Positions 1 to 10,552 of a stretch of DNA of 64,000 bases are shown here, one piece after another. A model generated the notes under the pieces. It did not search any database. It was not told the origin of the DNA and saw nothing but the letters and a program-made list of their open reading frames with translations. The DNA comes from an uncultured Fibrobacter sp. Its GTDB lineage: Bacteria > Fibrobacterota > Fibrobacteria > Fibrobacterales > Fibrobacteraceae. The position numbers were made by a program, and so were the translations under genes. The DNA is taken from positions 186,001-250,000 of the forward strand of contig CAKUXP010000001.1 in assembly GCA_934700345.1 (NCBI GenBank). Reading direction: 5' to 3'. Within the stretch, counting starts at the first letter, position 1, and every line of letters begins with the position of its first letter.

Positions 1-2
1 TC

Positions 3-143
3 CAGGGCAATACGAGCGGTAACGTGATGCGCGAAGCGGTCCTCGAAACAGGCGCCAAGGTGATGATACCGCTCTTCATCCAGGAAGGCATGAAGATCAA
101 GGTGGATACGCGTGACGGTTCCTACGTGGAACGCGCCAAGTAA
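3..143 (+). CDS. efp: Elongation factor P, C-terminal end (5' truncated by window)
   Basis: Only the last 46 codons are present; the reading frame enters from the left edge and stops at TAA 141-143. The residues [20 protein letters not shown] followed by MIPLFIQEG and [14 protein letters not shown] match the C-terminal OB-fold domain III of EF-P, which ends in a short segment after the conserved T-R-x-G-x-Y motif. EF-P binds between the P and E sites of the ribosome and relieves stalling at polyproline stretches. The modified Lys and domain I lie outside the window, so the type of modification cannot be judged. A strong terminator follows directly, so this is the end of a transcription unit. 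Confidence 0.93.
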   Translation, partial: QGNTSGNVMREAVLETGAKVMIPLFIQEGMKIKVDTRDGSYVERAK

Positions 144-165
144 TCCTTGTAGTTTTTAACGTAAA

Positions 166-201
166 GCGCCCGGACGGAATGTCCGGGCGCTTCGCATTTT
201 T
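166..201 (+). terminator. Rho-independent terminator after efp
   Basis: A perfect 10-bp stem, GCGCCCGGAC paired with GTCCGGGCGC, has a 5-nt loop and is followed by a T-rich tract. It sits 23 nt after the efp stop codon. Confidence 0.9.
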
Positions 202-306
202 CGCGGTAATCCATTTGCAATGCGGAGCTTTTCGTTTTCTCGCAAGCTTTGACACGGTTCGCTTTAAAACCCCGTTTACCGTGTTTCGAGAACTAAATGT
301 CCAAGC

Positions 307-930
307 CTAGGATTTGTCAGCGAAGCCTGTCAGTTCCGCAACCCATTTTTCCTTTGCTCGGGTGAGCTTCTCGATGGACGCATCATCGGCACCGCTCGAA
401 TCGCGCAAGGACTTGAGTTCCCTGTAACCGTCGAGCATTTTTTCGGCAGCGGCGTGTTCCGGGATGAGCTTTTTCAGGGAACTTTCGATTTTCTCGTCGG
501 AGTAGAGACGCAATACGCCCTGAAGATACGCTTTGACAAAGCCGTCCCTGTCGCCCGAATCCTTCATTTTTTTTGCTTCGGCAAATTCGAACGGCTCGAT
601 CCGGTCCATCCATTCGGATTCCTTCGCATAAAGATCGTTATCAAGGGCTATCGCGTTTTCTTCCCTGCCTAGCCGGAGTTGTTCCGCAAGCAGCGGTCGG
701 TAAGATTCGATATCCGTAGCGATTCCTTCATCCTTTAGAAAATTTCCCAGATTTTGCAGGTTCCTTTCGGAAGGCGTTTCCAGGACGCGTTCCTTTAAAA
801 TGGCGAGTTTCGTTTCGCGGGGAAGTTTTACGAAATTTTCGTTATCGAGCTCCGTTTCGCGATGTCGCAGGATAAACGCCCGGAAAAGGATCAAGGCGAG
901 GGCGATTGTAAAGAGAATGGCGGCGGTCAT
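307..930 (-). CDS. Hypothetical membrane-anchored protein
   Basis: This 207-residue protein is not recognised. Residues 2-20 are a hydrophobic segment (AAILFTIALALILFRAFIL) followed by basic residues, consistent with a single N-terminal anchor and a charged, mostly helical soluble domain rich in Glu, Lys and Leu. No enzyme motif is visible. The ATG at 930 lacks a Shine-Dalgarno; a TAATTT box lies 6 nt upstream, as at several other starts here, so it may be leaderless. The gene is flanked by the efp terminator and by the promoter region of the fibro-slime gene, so it is probably monocistronic. It is real rather than a shadow because the competing frames are broken and it has a normal anchor plus soluble-domain layout. 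Confidence 0.72.
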   Translation of the reverse strand: MTAAILFTIALALILFRAFILRHRETELDNENFVKLPRETKLAILKERVLETPSERNLQNLGNFLKDEGIATDIESYRPLLAEQLRLGREENAIALDNDLYAKESEWMDRIEPFEFAEAKKMKDSGDRDGFVKAYLQGVLRLYSDEKIESSLKKLIPEHAAAEKMLDGYRELKSLRDSSGADDASIEKLTRAKEKWVAELTGFADKS

Positions 931-1069
931 GCCGGAAAATTAAAAAAAAGAGGTGGATTTTTCGAAAAAGGAAATTTAATCGGTGAAAAATTTCATCCGG
1001 AGGGGCATGTTTTTGTGGATTTTTGGTAAAAAAAGTGTTTCAAAAGGGGGCGCTTAAAAGGAAAAGATT

Positions 1070-1116
1070 TATATTTAGGGGGAATATATTCCTACACCTT
1101 TGGTGGAGAAGACTAG
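1070..1116 (+). promoter_or_regulatory. Promoter and leader of the fibro-slime gene, with palindrome
   Basis: A TATATT box (1070-1075) is followed by a perfect 12-nt palindrome GGAATATATTCC (1081-1092) and a Shine-Dalgarno GGAG (1105-1108) before the ATG at 1117. The palindrome would lie at the start of the transcript or just downstream of it, a position suited to a repressor operator. That role is an inference. Confidence 0.45.
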
Positions 1117-3651
1117 ATGAAGAAAAAAATTTTGATGTTCTCGACGGTGCTTGCCGCAGGTTCGCTGATGACCGCCCAGGCGCAAGTGACCAATTTGGAT
1201 ATTTCCCTGGACGTGATTGTCCGCGACTTCCAGCCGAACCATCCAGACTTTGAGAACTTCTCGGAAGAATCCGTCAAGAATGCGCAGGGCATCTATAATT
1301 CCGGGCTTCCTGGCTATGATATCAACTGGTTCAATTTGGCCGCCTACCACAACACCTGCGGCAACAAGGAATCCTTGGCTGGAGTCGCTATCGGAAAGGA
1401 CGGGCTTCCGCTTGCCGTAAACCCGTTGCTCCCGCCTTACTTGCAGCAACAATCAACCTCGACGGGCATTCTCACCTACGGACAGTGCAGCAGTCCTTCG
1501 ATTCCAGGTGTCAAGAACCAGCGAGGTTTCGGTTCCAATTCGGCCGCCCAGTTCACCGGCGTCCAAAAGAATACCTGTCCAGGTGGCATGTACTGGGAAA
1601 ACCCCGTCTATTATACGCCAGGCATGGTCCAGCCGTACCTGACATTTGATTCCGACCCGACGACCGGCGAACCGCTCTATTTGGAAGGTGCGCACATCCA
1701 CAAGCTGAACGAAGCCTGCGACAATGCAAACTTCGGCCAGTGGTTTGAGGACGTTCCGGGAATCAATAAAACTTCCAAAACAACGTTAGACATTCCTAGC
1801 GCATCCGATAATCCCAAGTACAAGGAACTTGACAAGAACTACAATAACGGCGGCTACTTCCCGCTCGACGTAATTGATCCCGCTTCGCAGATGCGGACAG
1901 GTATGGCTCCGGGCACGGACCAGTGGGGACCACAGAGCTTTTCGATTTTCTGCCCTCCGTATAACTACCAATATGCGAATACGCAGGAAGACTTTTTAGG
2001 GCAGAACACCTACGGTCTCTGCAATGCGTGGAATCAGAACGGTGGCGCACGCGGTCTTTCCGTGGATGCGGCGGTGAATGTTGCGAATGCACACGGTGCA
2101 CTCGGCGCTCAGCATCTTCGCAACTACAACTTCACGATGATGGGCTACGCGAACTTCAAGTACTATAAACAGAACAACACCGACGAAACCAACCAGGAAA
2201 TCTTTGAATTCGCCGGTGACGACGATATGTGGATTTTCGTCGATGGCGTGCTTGTCGTTGATTTGGGCGGAACGCACCTGGCGACTCCGGGCGTGGTAAA
2301 TATCCGCCAGCTCGCGATGAATAACCACGGATGCCACGAGGGCGAACCTCTCGCCTCGGTGCAGCAGGGCAAGAACGCTTGCGGGGCGGACGGCCAGTGG
2401 GCGGACGGTTCCTGGCATCACTTGCACTTCTTCTATGCGGACAGACAGACGGACGGTTCGAACCTCTACATCCGTGCGAACCTTGCCGAAGTCGCCGCTT
2501 CCGCTTACGGTCAACCGCGTATCCTCGAAGCGGAACTCCTGACGAACGATGAAGGCCGCTTGAATACTTACATCTATCTGAACACAGCGTTGCACGAAAA
2601 ATCGATTGCCGCGATCGCCGCTTCTAACGGAGGCTCTTTCCCGATTCTCGCCAAGCGGAGAAATGCTTTGGGATCTCTCGATACGCTGGCCTACAAGATT
2701 GAAGGCTTTAAGTACGTGACTAGAACGTCAAAAGGTTATGAATATGAAATTGTCGGATCGCTTTGCGTTGATGCAGGCTGCACGGTCACCAAGAATCCGG
2801 CAAAGGGCGATTCGCTCGCCTTTAACTTCCCGCCTAGCGAAGTCGATGGTTCTTCGGCGATGAACCGCTTCTATTCGCCCAACAATTTCCAGATTTTCTC
2901 GGCGACTCTCAAGCCGGTCGATACCTATAGCTGGGGACCTGTAACTTCGATTTCAATGGGAACTTCGACGGTGGTTGTTCCGGCGGACAATACCATTGAA
3001 CGCCCTCCGTTCGATATCGGGCAGCTTGGCGGCGGAGAACTTTCGAATGACGCGACGGGTGAAATTATCATCTCTCCGCTTCCCGACAGCTATGCGAATT
3101 CGGATAATCCGAGCCAGTGGATTGCGGATTCGCTCAAGTATTATACAGAAGCTCCGGGTAGTGGAACATCTCCCGCTTCGCAGCTGGTCGTCAATTCGAA
3201 GACGAAGAAAAAAGGTGGAACGACTGGTGACGTTTCCGAAGCGCGCTGCGCAACTTCGAAAGGTGTCGAAAACTGCGTGAGCTTCTCGTTTGTGACGGAC
3301 CAGGCCTTTACAGCGACGATCCGAGTCTTTGACCATTTGGGACATTTTGTCAGCCAATACACGCAAGGACTTTCTCTTGAACAGTTCAATGCCATCACAA
3401 AATCAAATGCGCCAGATTCGGTTTGTACCGATAAGGTTGGAACGGGTCGAATAGCGGCAAGCGTCAAGACCTATCCGGTTTCCAAGGACGGTCGAAAGCT
3501 CGGCACGGGCGCCTACATCTACCAGATTTCCCTGGTGGAATTCCCGCAGCCGCATTGCGTCAATATCGGAGGAGAACAGTCTTACCTTCCCGGCGAATAC
3601 CGCCGTACGGAATTCAAGCAGACGCGCGGTTTCCGTCGAATCACGGAATAA
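1117..3651 (+). CDS. Fibro-slime domain-containing secreted protein
   Basis: This 844-residue protein has a signal peptide (MKKKILMFSTVLAAGSLMTAQAQ). The central region, roughly residues 325-460, carries the hallmarks of the fibro-slime domain: FNFTMMGYANFKYY, then EIFEFAGDDDMWIFVDG, VLVVDLGGTH and later WHHLHFFYADR. This PA14-like beta domain is characteristic of Fibrobacter surface proteins, some of which are implicated in adhesion to cellulose. Residues around 705-825 form a second beta-rich module (FTATIRVFDHLGHFVSQY, LGTGAYIYQISLVEF) resembling the C-terminal sorting or Ig-like modules of secreted Bacteroidetes and Fibrobacteres proteins. Many Cys residues (CGNKES, CSSPS, CPGGM) suggest disulfides. 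The start is fixed by GGAG 9 nt upstream. The role is inferred to be cell-surface or carbohydrate contact; the ligand is unknown. Confidence 0.88.
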   Translation: MKKKILMFSTVLAAGSLMTAQAQVTNLDISLDVIVRDFQPNHPDFENFSEESVKNAQGIYNSGLPGYDINWFNLAAYHNTCGNKESLAGVAIGKDGLPLAVNPLLPPYLQQQSTSTGILTYGQCSSPSIPGVKNQRGFGSNSAAQFTGVQKNTCPGGMYWENPVYYTPGMVQPYLTFDSDPTTGEPLYLEGAHIHKLNEACDNANFGQWFEDVPGINKTSKTTLDIPSASDNPKYKELDKNYNNGGYFPLDVIDPASQMRTGMAPGTDQWGPQSFSIFCPPYNYQYANTQEDFLGQNTYGLCNAWNQNGGARGLSVDAAVNVANAHGALGAQHLRNYNFTMMGYANFKYYKQNNTDETNQEIFEFAGDDDMWIFVDGVLVVDLGGTHLATPGVVNIRQLAMNNHGCHEGEPLASVQQGKNACGADGQWADGSWHHLHFFYADRQTDGSNLYIRANLAEVAASAYGQPRILEAELLTNDEGRLNTYIYLNTALHEKSIAAIAASNGGSFPILAKRRNALGSLDTLAYKIEGFKYVTRTSKGYEYEIVGSLCVDAGCTVTKNPAKGDSLAFNFPPSEVDGSSAMNRFYSPNNFQIFSATLKPVDTYSWGPVTSISMGTSTVVVPADNTIERPPFDIGQLGGGELSNDATGEIIISPLPDSYANSDNPSQWIADSLKYYTEAPGSGTSPASQLVVNSKTKKKGGTTGDVSEARCATSKGVENCVSFSFVTDQAFTATIRVFDHLGHFVSQYTQGLSLEQFNAITKSNAPDSVCTDKVGTGRIAASVKTYPVSKDGRKLGTGAYIYQISLVEFPQPHCVNIGGEQSYLPGEYRRTEFKQTRGFRRITE

Positions 3652-3674
3652 CAAACGCTCTGGTTTCCTTTTCA

Positions 3675-3700
3675 AATCCCGGATTTCTTCCGGGATTTTC
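3675..3700 (+). terminator. Terminator after the fibro-slime gene
   Basis: A perfect 9-bp stem, AATCCCGGA paired with TCCGGGATT, has the loop TTTCT and a short T tract. It is followed at once by the TACATT box of the next gene. Confidence 0.8.
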
Positions 3701-3730
3701 TACATTTATCGCACCAATTAGAGGTATTTT
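3701..3730 (+). promoter_or_regulatory. Putative -10 box for the purH-type gene
   Basis: TACATT at 3701-3706, in the context TTCTACATTTAT, resembles the -10 boxes upstream of fba and pgk here. It is 24 nt before the ATG and is followed by the Shine-Dalgarno GAGGT. Confidence 0.4.
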
Positions 3731-4777
3731 ATGTCCGAAGAACTGATTCTCAAATTCAACTCTCCCACGCCGCTCCGCTATGGCGAAAATTCCCACCAGA
3801 GCGCGGTCTTTTACAAGGAACCGGGCTTTGACGAGGCGAGCCTTGCGACAGCGAAGCAACTTCACGGCAAGGAGCTTTCGTATAACAATATCGTGGATGC
3901 GGATGCCGCTTTGGAAATCATCCGCGAGTTCTCGGACGTTCCGGCGATTGTCATCATCAAGCACATGAATCCTTGCGGCATGGCGACCGGCGAGACTCTT
4001 GACGAGGCTTTCGCAGCGGCATGGGCCGGCGATCCGGTGTCGGCTTTCGGTTCGGTAATCGCTTCGAGCAAACGGGTCGATTTGAAGACGGCAGAGCTTC
4101 TAAAGGGACGTTTTGTCGAAATTCTGCTCGCCCCTTCCTTTGACGACGACGCCCTGGAATTTTTGAAGAACAAGAGCAAGGACATCCGGCTTCTCGAAGT
4201 CGGCAAGATTGAAAAGCCGAAGGCGCGCAAGGTCTATAAGCACATCATCGGCGGCATGCTCGTGCAGGACCGCGACGTGGATCTGTTCGAAAAGTTCGAA
4301 ACGGTAACGCAGGCGAAGTTTCCGGATAACAAGCTCGCCCTGGCGAAGTTCACGTGGATTATCACCAAATACACGAAGTCGAACGCTATCGTGATGGGCT
4401 ACGAATACAAGCCGGGACAGTTCCAGGTCATCGGGCTTGGACCGGGACAGCCGAACCGCATCGATTCGAACAAGCGCCTTTGCCAGCCTCGCGTCCGCGA
4501 CAACGTAAAGATGATGGTGGAAGATCCAACGAACGAATACATGAAACTCGCCGAGGGGGAGACTCTCGAAGAGAAGATTCGCCAGGTCTTTGGCGAGGTA
4601 GTCATGGGTTCCGATGCGTTCTTCCCCTTCCCGGACAATGTGGAAGCCGCTCACGAAGCGGGCGTCCGCTATATCGTCCAGCCGGGTGGTTCCAAGAAGG
4701 ACGATCTTTCTATCGAAGCGGCAGACAAGTTCGGCATCGCGATGGTCTTTACCGGCATGCGTCACTTCCGACACTAA
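3731..4777 (+). CDS. purH: Stand-alone AICAR formyltransferase (PurH C-terminal half)
   Basis: This 348-residue protein matches the AICAR transformylase domain of PurH, which formylates AICAR with 10-formyl-THF in the penultimate step of IMP synthesis. Visible motifs are PLRYGENSHQSA near residue 12, IKHMNPCGMA (KHxNPCG active-site loop), WAGDPVSAFGS, and TKYTKSNAIV plus the PGQPNR segment near the C-terminus. Bifunctional PurH is about 510-530 residues and has an N-terminal MGS-like IMP cyclohydrolase domain. That domain is absent here: the ATG with GAGGT is 30 nt after a -10 box and the upstream region is a terminator. The cyclohydrolase step must be provided by another gene, or the chemistry is organised differently. 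A small hypothetical gene begins 7 nt downstream. Confidence 0.88.
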   Translation: MSEELILKFNSPTPLRYGENSHQSAVFYKEPGFDEASLATAKQLHGKELSYNNIVDADAALEIIREFSDVPAIVIIKHMNPCGMATGETLDEAFAAAWAGDPVSAFGSVIASSKRVDLKTAELLKGRFVEILLAPSFDDDALEFLKNKSKDIRLLEVGKIEKPKARKVYKHIIGGMLVQDRDVDLFEKFETVTQAKFPDNKLALAKFTWIITKYTKSNAIVMGYEYKPGQFQVIGLGPGQPNRIDSNKRLCQPRVRDNVKMMVEDPTNEYMKLAEGETLEEKIRQVFGEVVMGSDAFFPFPDNVEAAHEAGVRYIVQPGGSKKDDLSIEAADKFGIAMVFTGMRHFRH

Positions 4778-4784
4778 GGTTCCG

Positions 4785-5237
4785 ATGGCATCCAAGAACG
4801 TTCAGGAATTAAACTCCCGGGAAGTGTACCTCACCGTACTCAACTTCTTGAAGATGGCTTTTCGCAAAGGTTCCCAGAAAATCAACGCGAAGGACTGGAA
4901 CTCGTTTCGGAACAAGCTCGGCGCGACTTCCCTTTCCCCGGAGACGGCGAATGCAGTCAGTCTCTGGACAATGGAGAACCTCTTTTGCCACAAGCCTTCC
5001 CGGGTGCAGCCGCGCGCACTCCAGGAATTCGAGGAGCGAATTTTTTCGGGAACGGTCCACAGCGAGTTCGTGGAAGCCGTCCTGTTCGGCATGGTGAGCG
5101 AAATCCAGGGGGAAAACATCCTTGACGAATTCTTGGAAACCTCGTCCCAGGCGGTAGCCCCGGAGAGAATGCTCTCGTCCCTTTCGCGGATGTGGGCGCG
5201 AAATATCCAGGGCTACCAGTCGGTGAAGGTCAGCTGA
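4785..5237 (+). CDS. Hypothetical protein overlapping trmFO
   Basis: This 150-residue protein starting MASKNVQELNSREVYLTVLN is not recognised. The open frame extends further upstream, but that part overlaps purH. The ATG at 4785 has AAGGT just before it and lies 7 nt after the purH stop, so I chose it. The protein looks soluble and helical with no signal peptide, membrane segment or known motif. Its TGA shares one base with the trmFO ATG (TGATG at 5235-5239), so the two are probably translationally coupled and co-transcribed with purH. A link to tRNA modification or one-carbon metabolism (both neighbours use folate) can be guessed only from position. Confidence 0.75.
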   Translation: MASKNVQELNSREVYLTVLNFLKMAFRKGSQKINAKDWNSFRNKLGATSLSPETANAVSLWTMENLFCHKPSRVQPRALQEFEERIFSGTVHSEFVEAVLFGMVSEIQGENILDEFLETSSQAVAPERMLSSLSRMWARNIQGYQSVKVS

Positions 5238-6568
5238 TGCGGGTCCGCGTAATCGGTGCCGGTCTTGCCGGTTGTGAAGCCGCTCTGCAGCTTGCGTCCC
5301 GCGGGTTTGACGTGGATCTTTATGAAATGCGCCCTGTCCGGATGACTCCCGCCCATCGGGACGGGAAACTTGCCCAGCTTGTCTGTTCGAATAGTTTCAA
5401 GGGGGGGGAGCCGACTTCGGCGCATGGCCTTTTGAAGCGCGAACTTCGGATGCTCGGCAGTTTCCTGCTCTCTGCCGCGGACGAGGCCCGTGTTCCGGCG
5501 GGGGAATCGCTGACCGTCAATCGCGAAACCTTTAGCGCCTCGGTGGAGAAGTTTATCGCTTCATCGGAGCGGATTCATCTGCATCGGGAAGAGGTTTTGT
5601 CGATTGCGGGGGACTTGCCGACGATTGTCGCAGCGGGACCTCTGGCGAGCGACGCTCTCACAAACGACATCTTTTCGCGCCTAGGCGGAGCGCGTCTCCA
5701 TTTTTTCGATGCGATTGCGCCTGTCGTGGAAACGGATTCCATCGACATGGCCCACGCTTTTTACCGGAACCGCTGGGAAAAGGGCGAAACCGCGGATTTT
5801 ATCAACTGTCCGCTGGACAAGGAGACCTATGACGAATTCGTGCGCAGGCTCCGTGAAGCGGAATCCGTAGAGCCACGTCCCTTCGAAAAGAAGGAACTGT
5901 TCGAGGGGTGCCTTCCGGTCGAGGAGATGGCGCGCCGCGGAGAAAATACGCTGCGGTTCGGTCCGATGCGCCCCGTGGGTCTTGGGCTGGGAAACAACGG
6001 CAAGAAGTGGTATGCGGTGATCCAGCTCCGGGCGGAGAACAGGGAAAAGACGCTGTTCAACATGGTTGGTTTCCAGACTCGCCTGCATTATGGCACGCAG
6101 AAGGAAATCTTCACGCTTGTCCCGGCCTTGAAAAACGCCCGCTTTGCGCGACTTGGGGCGATGCATCGCAATACCTTTATCGAAAGTCCGAAACTTCTCG
6201 ACGAAACCCTGCGGCTGAAACCCGAAGTGGAATCCGCTTCAAATCTTCCGCCAACGTGGTTTGCCGGACAGATTACAGGTGCCGAAGGCTATACGGAAGC
6301 GATTGCGACTGGGTGGTATGCGGCGTGGAACCTGTCGAATACGCTTTTGCACGGACGGACAAACGAACTTCCGCCGGAAAGTTGCATCCGTTCGCTGTTG
6401 CGCCAGCTGGTGACGCCGAACGAGGATTTCCAGCCGATGAATTTCAATTTCGGGCTTTTGCCGCACAAGGAAGACTACAAGAAAAAGGACAAGAAGCGCC
6501 TCTTGGCGGAAGAGGAAGAAAAAGCTGTCCGCGAATGGATCGCGGGCAGCGGTAAAAATTTTCCGTAA
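5237..6568 (+). CDS. trmFO: tRNA m5U54 methyltransferase, folate/FAD-dependent
   Basis: TrmFO uses 5,10-methylene-THF and FADH2 to methylate U54 in the T-loop of tRNA. The 443-residue product begins MRVRVIGAGLAGCEAALQLA with the Rossmann GxGxxG for FAD, then YEMRPVRMTPAH, LVCSNSFKG and GLLKRELR, all typical of the GidA-related TrmFO family. The segments FINCPLDKETYDEF, FEGCLPVEEMARRGE and LRFGPMRPVGL are family signatures, as is FAGQITGAEGYTEA near the C-terminus. An earlier in-frame codon at 5192 exists, but the Rossmann motif lies at the very N-terminus when ATG 5237 is used, and the TGATG overlap fits coupling. It converges with tgt, whose stop is 3 nt away. Confidence 0.95.
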   Translation: MRVRVIGAGLAGCEAALQLASRGFDVDLYEMRPVRMTPAHRDGKLAQLVCSNSFKGGEPTSAHGLLKRELRMLGSFLLSAADEARVPAGESLTVNRETFSASVEKFIASSERIHLHREEVLSIAGDLPTIVAAGPLASDALTNDIFSRLGGARLHFFDAIAPVVETDSIDMAHAFYRNRWEKGETADFINCPLDKETYDEFVRRLREAESVEPRPFEKKELFEGCLPVEEMARRGENTLRFGPMRPVGLGLGNNGKKWYAVIQLRAENREKTLFNMVGFQTRLHYGTQKEIFTLVPALKNARFARLGAMHRNTFIESPKLLDETLRLKPEVESASNLPPTWFAGQITGAEGYTEAIATGWYAAWNLSNTLLHGRTNELPPESCIRSLLRQLVTPNEDFQPMNFNFGLLPHKEDYKKKDKKRLLAEEEEKAVREWIAGSGKNFP

Positions 6569-6571
6569 AGT

Positions 6572-8787
<2,216 letters not shown>

Positions 8788-8828
8788 TTTAGGTGCCTTT
8801 GGGGTTGATGGTGGGGAATGTCGGAATT

Positions 8829-9653
8829 TCAGCGTCTCTCCTGGGCGAGCTTTCGCTCTTTGCGGATTCCTTTCAGGGTGAAGAGGATCATCGCAAAAAG
8901 GGTGATCGCGAAGACGATTGTGGAAAGTGCATGAATCTGGGGCGAAATGCCGCGCTTGAGCGAACCGTAGATGTAGAGCGGAAGTGTCTGGGATTCGGGA
9001 CCGCTCGTGAAGAAGCTGAGGATGAAGTCGTCGAGGGAGAGCGTAAAGGCGAGAAGCGCTCCGGAAACAATCGCTGTCGAAAGTTGCGGCAGGATGACGC
9101 GGAACCAGGCTCCGGCGGTCGACGCGTAGAGGTCGCGGGCAGCTTCGATCTGCTCTTTCCCGATGCCCGACAGGCGGCTTTGCACGACCAGTACGACGAA
9201 GCTGATTTCGAGCGTGACGTGGGCAATTGTCATGGTGAGCATTCCCGGGTCGAAGAGCGACGTCCAAGAGCGGAAAAGCGCAAAGACGACCGCGAGCGCG
9301 ATGGCCATCAGAATGTCGGGCGTCACCACGGGGACGTTGATAGACATGTCGAAGAAGCAGCGCATCCTTTTCCCCCACGGCGTCCGGTGAAGACCGATGG
9401 CGAGAAGCGTGCCGAGCGTGGTGGCGATGAACGTACTTGCCACGGCGAGAACCAGCGTGTTTACGGTCGTCGATTGGACCATCGCATTGTCGAAAAGCCC
9501 TGCATACCAGTCGAGCGTAAAGCCTTTCCATGTCTGTCCGTGCCTGCTTGCGTTCACGCTCTGCATTGCGACGAAAAACATCGGAAGATACAGGAGGATA
9601 AAGCCGACAACGGCGAGAATGCTTGCGACAAGCGGAAGTTTTCTTTTAGACAA
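8829..9653 (-). CDS. potC: Polyamine ABC transporter permease PotC
   Basis: This 274-residue inner-membrane permease has about six hydrophobic segments, beginning VASILAVVGFILLYLPMFFV. The cytoplasmic EAA loop, EQIEAARDLYASTAGAWFRV followed by ILPQL, is the coupling site for PotA. The tract FTLDWYAGLFDN is typical of PotC N-terminal regions. The start overlaps the end of potB by 8 nt, so translation is likely coupled. Together with PotB it forms the translocation pore for substrate delivered by PotD. Confidence 0.94.
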   Translation of the reverse strand: MSKRKLPLVASILAVVGFILLYLPMFFVAMQSVNASRHGQTWKGFTLDWYAGLFDNAMVQSTTVNTLVLAVASTFIATTLGTLLAIGLHRTPWGKRMRCFFDMSINVPVVTPDILMAIALAVVFALFRSWTSLFDPGMLTMTIAHVTLEISFVVLVVQSRLSGIGKEQIEAARDLYASTAGAWFRVILPQLSTAIVSGALLAFTLSLDDFILSFFTSGPESQTLPLYIYGSLKRGISPQIHALSTIVFAITLFAMILFTLKGIRKERKLAQERR

Positions 9654-10548
9654 AGTTCTTCCCTCCGGCCCGTTGGAAGATGACGAGGCTTATGACGCTC
9701 GAAAGGATGAGGACGATTCCGAGCATTGCACCGAAAGGCCAGTCGCTTGCCGAACCGAACTGCTGCTGGATAAGGTTTCCGATGAGCATGTACTTTCCTG
9801 CACCTAGGAGATCGCTGATGACATACATCCCAAGGCTAGGAACAAGCGTGAGGATGACGCTTGCGATGATGCCGGGTTTCATCTGCGAAAGAATCCCGTG
9901 GTAAAATGTACGGATTGGACCTGCATAGAGGTCGCGGGCCGCTTCGACGATTCCCCAGTCAAGGCGTTCGACGCTCGTGTATAGCGGAAGCACGGCGAAC
10001 GGAAGCATGGAGCTGACCATGCCGATATAGACGGCGAAACTTCCCGGATAGAGGGATTTCCCGTCGGCGATGATTCCGAAAAAGCTCGCTACCTTGGCTG
10101 GGAACATGTCCGGTCCGAGAAGAATCATCCAGGCGGCGGTGCGGATGACGAGGTTCGTGCAGCTAGGGACCATGATCAGCGCAAAGAGGAACTGCCGCAT
10201 GGATTTACCGTGGTTTGCAATCCAGAAAGCCATCGGAAGGCCGATAGCGATGCAGAGAATCGTGGTGAATACCGCTATCTGGACGCTACGCCACAGGATG
10301 AGCAAGTTGTCCGGCGACCAGCCGAACGAGCTGAATCCGAGAAGACGCTTCAGGTTCGTCAGGGAAAATGTCCAGTCGATACTCCCGTAGGCACCGCGGT
10401 TCGCAAAGGCGAGAATCATCAAAAAACAGGTCGGTATCAGGAGAAAGACCAGTAGCCAGAGAATTCCCGGACCGGTGAGAAACACTCCTGTCTTTTGCAT
10501 GTGGGCACGCGTGGTAAGCTTACCTTCGAAGACTTCGGTACGTCGCAT
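9646..10548 (-). CDS. potB: Polyamine ABC transporter permease PotB
   Basis: This 300-residue partner permease has a hydrophobic start of transport domain at GPGILWLLVFLLIPTCFLM and the EAA loop IVEAARDLYAGPIRTFYHGI near residues 205-225. The segment GSIDWTFSLTNLKRLL matches the periplasmic loop of PotB. I keep the ATG at 10548, 4 nt after the potA stop. A later ATG (codon 17, MQKTGVFL) is possible because the first 16 residues are polar and unlike the family. Confidence 0.92.
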   Translation of the reverse strand: MRRTEVFEGKLTTRAHMQKTGVFLTGPGILWLLVFLLIPTCFLMILAFANRGAYGSIDWTFSLTNLKRLLGFSSFGWSPDNLLILWRSVQIAVFTTILCIAIGLPMAFWIANHGKSMRQFLFALIMVPSCTNLVIRTAAWMILLGPDMFPAKVASFFGIIADGKSLYPGSFAVYIGMVSSMLPFAVLPLYTSVERLDWGIVEAARDLYAGPIRTFYHGILSQMKPGIIASVILTLVPSLGMYVISDLLGAGKYMLIGNLIQQQFGSASDWPFGAMLGIVLILSSVISLVIFQRAGGKNFV

Positions 10549-10552
10549 AGGC

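Noticed and set aside
4614..5237. 207-codon reading of the hypothetical gene before trmFO
   Set aside because: The upstream 57 codons overlap purH; ATG 4785 with AAGGT fits better.
8793..9683. 296-codon plus-strand frame opposite potC
   Set aside because: It is a shadow of the PotC/PotD frames, with Arg/Glu-rich low-complexity composition and no ribosome site.
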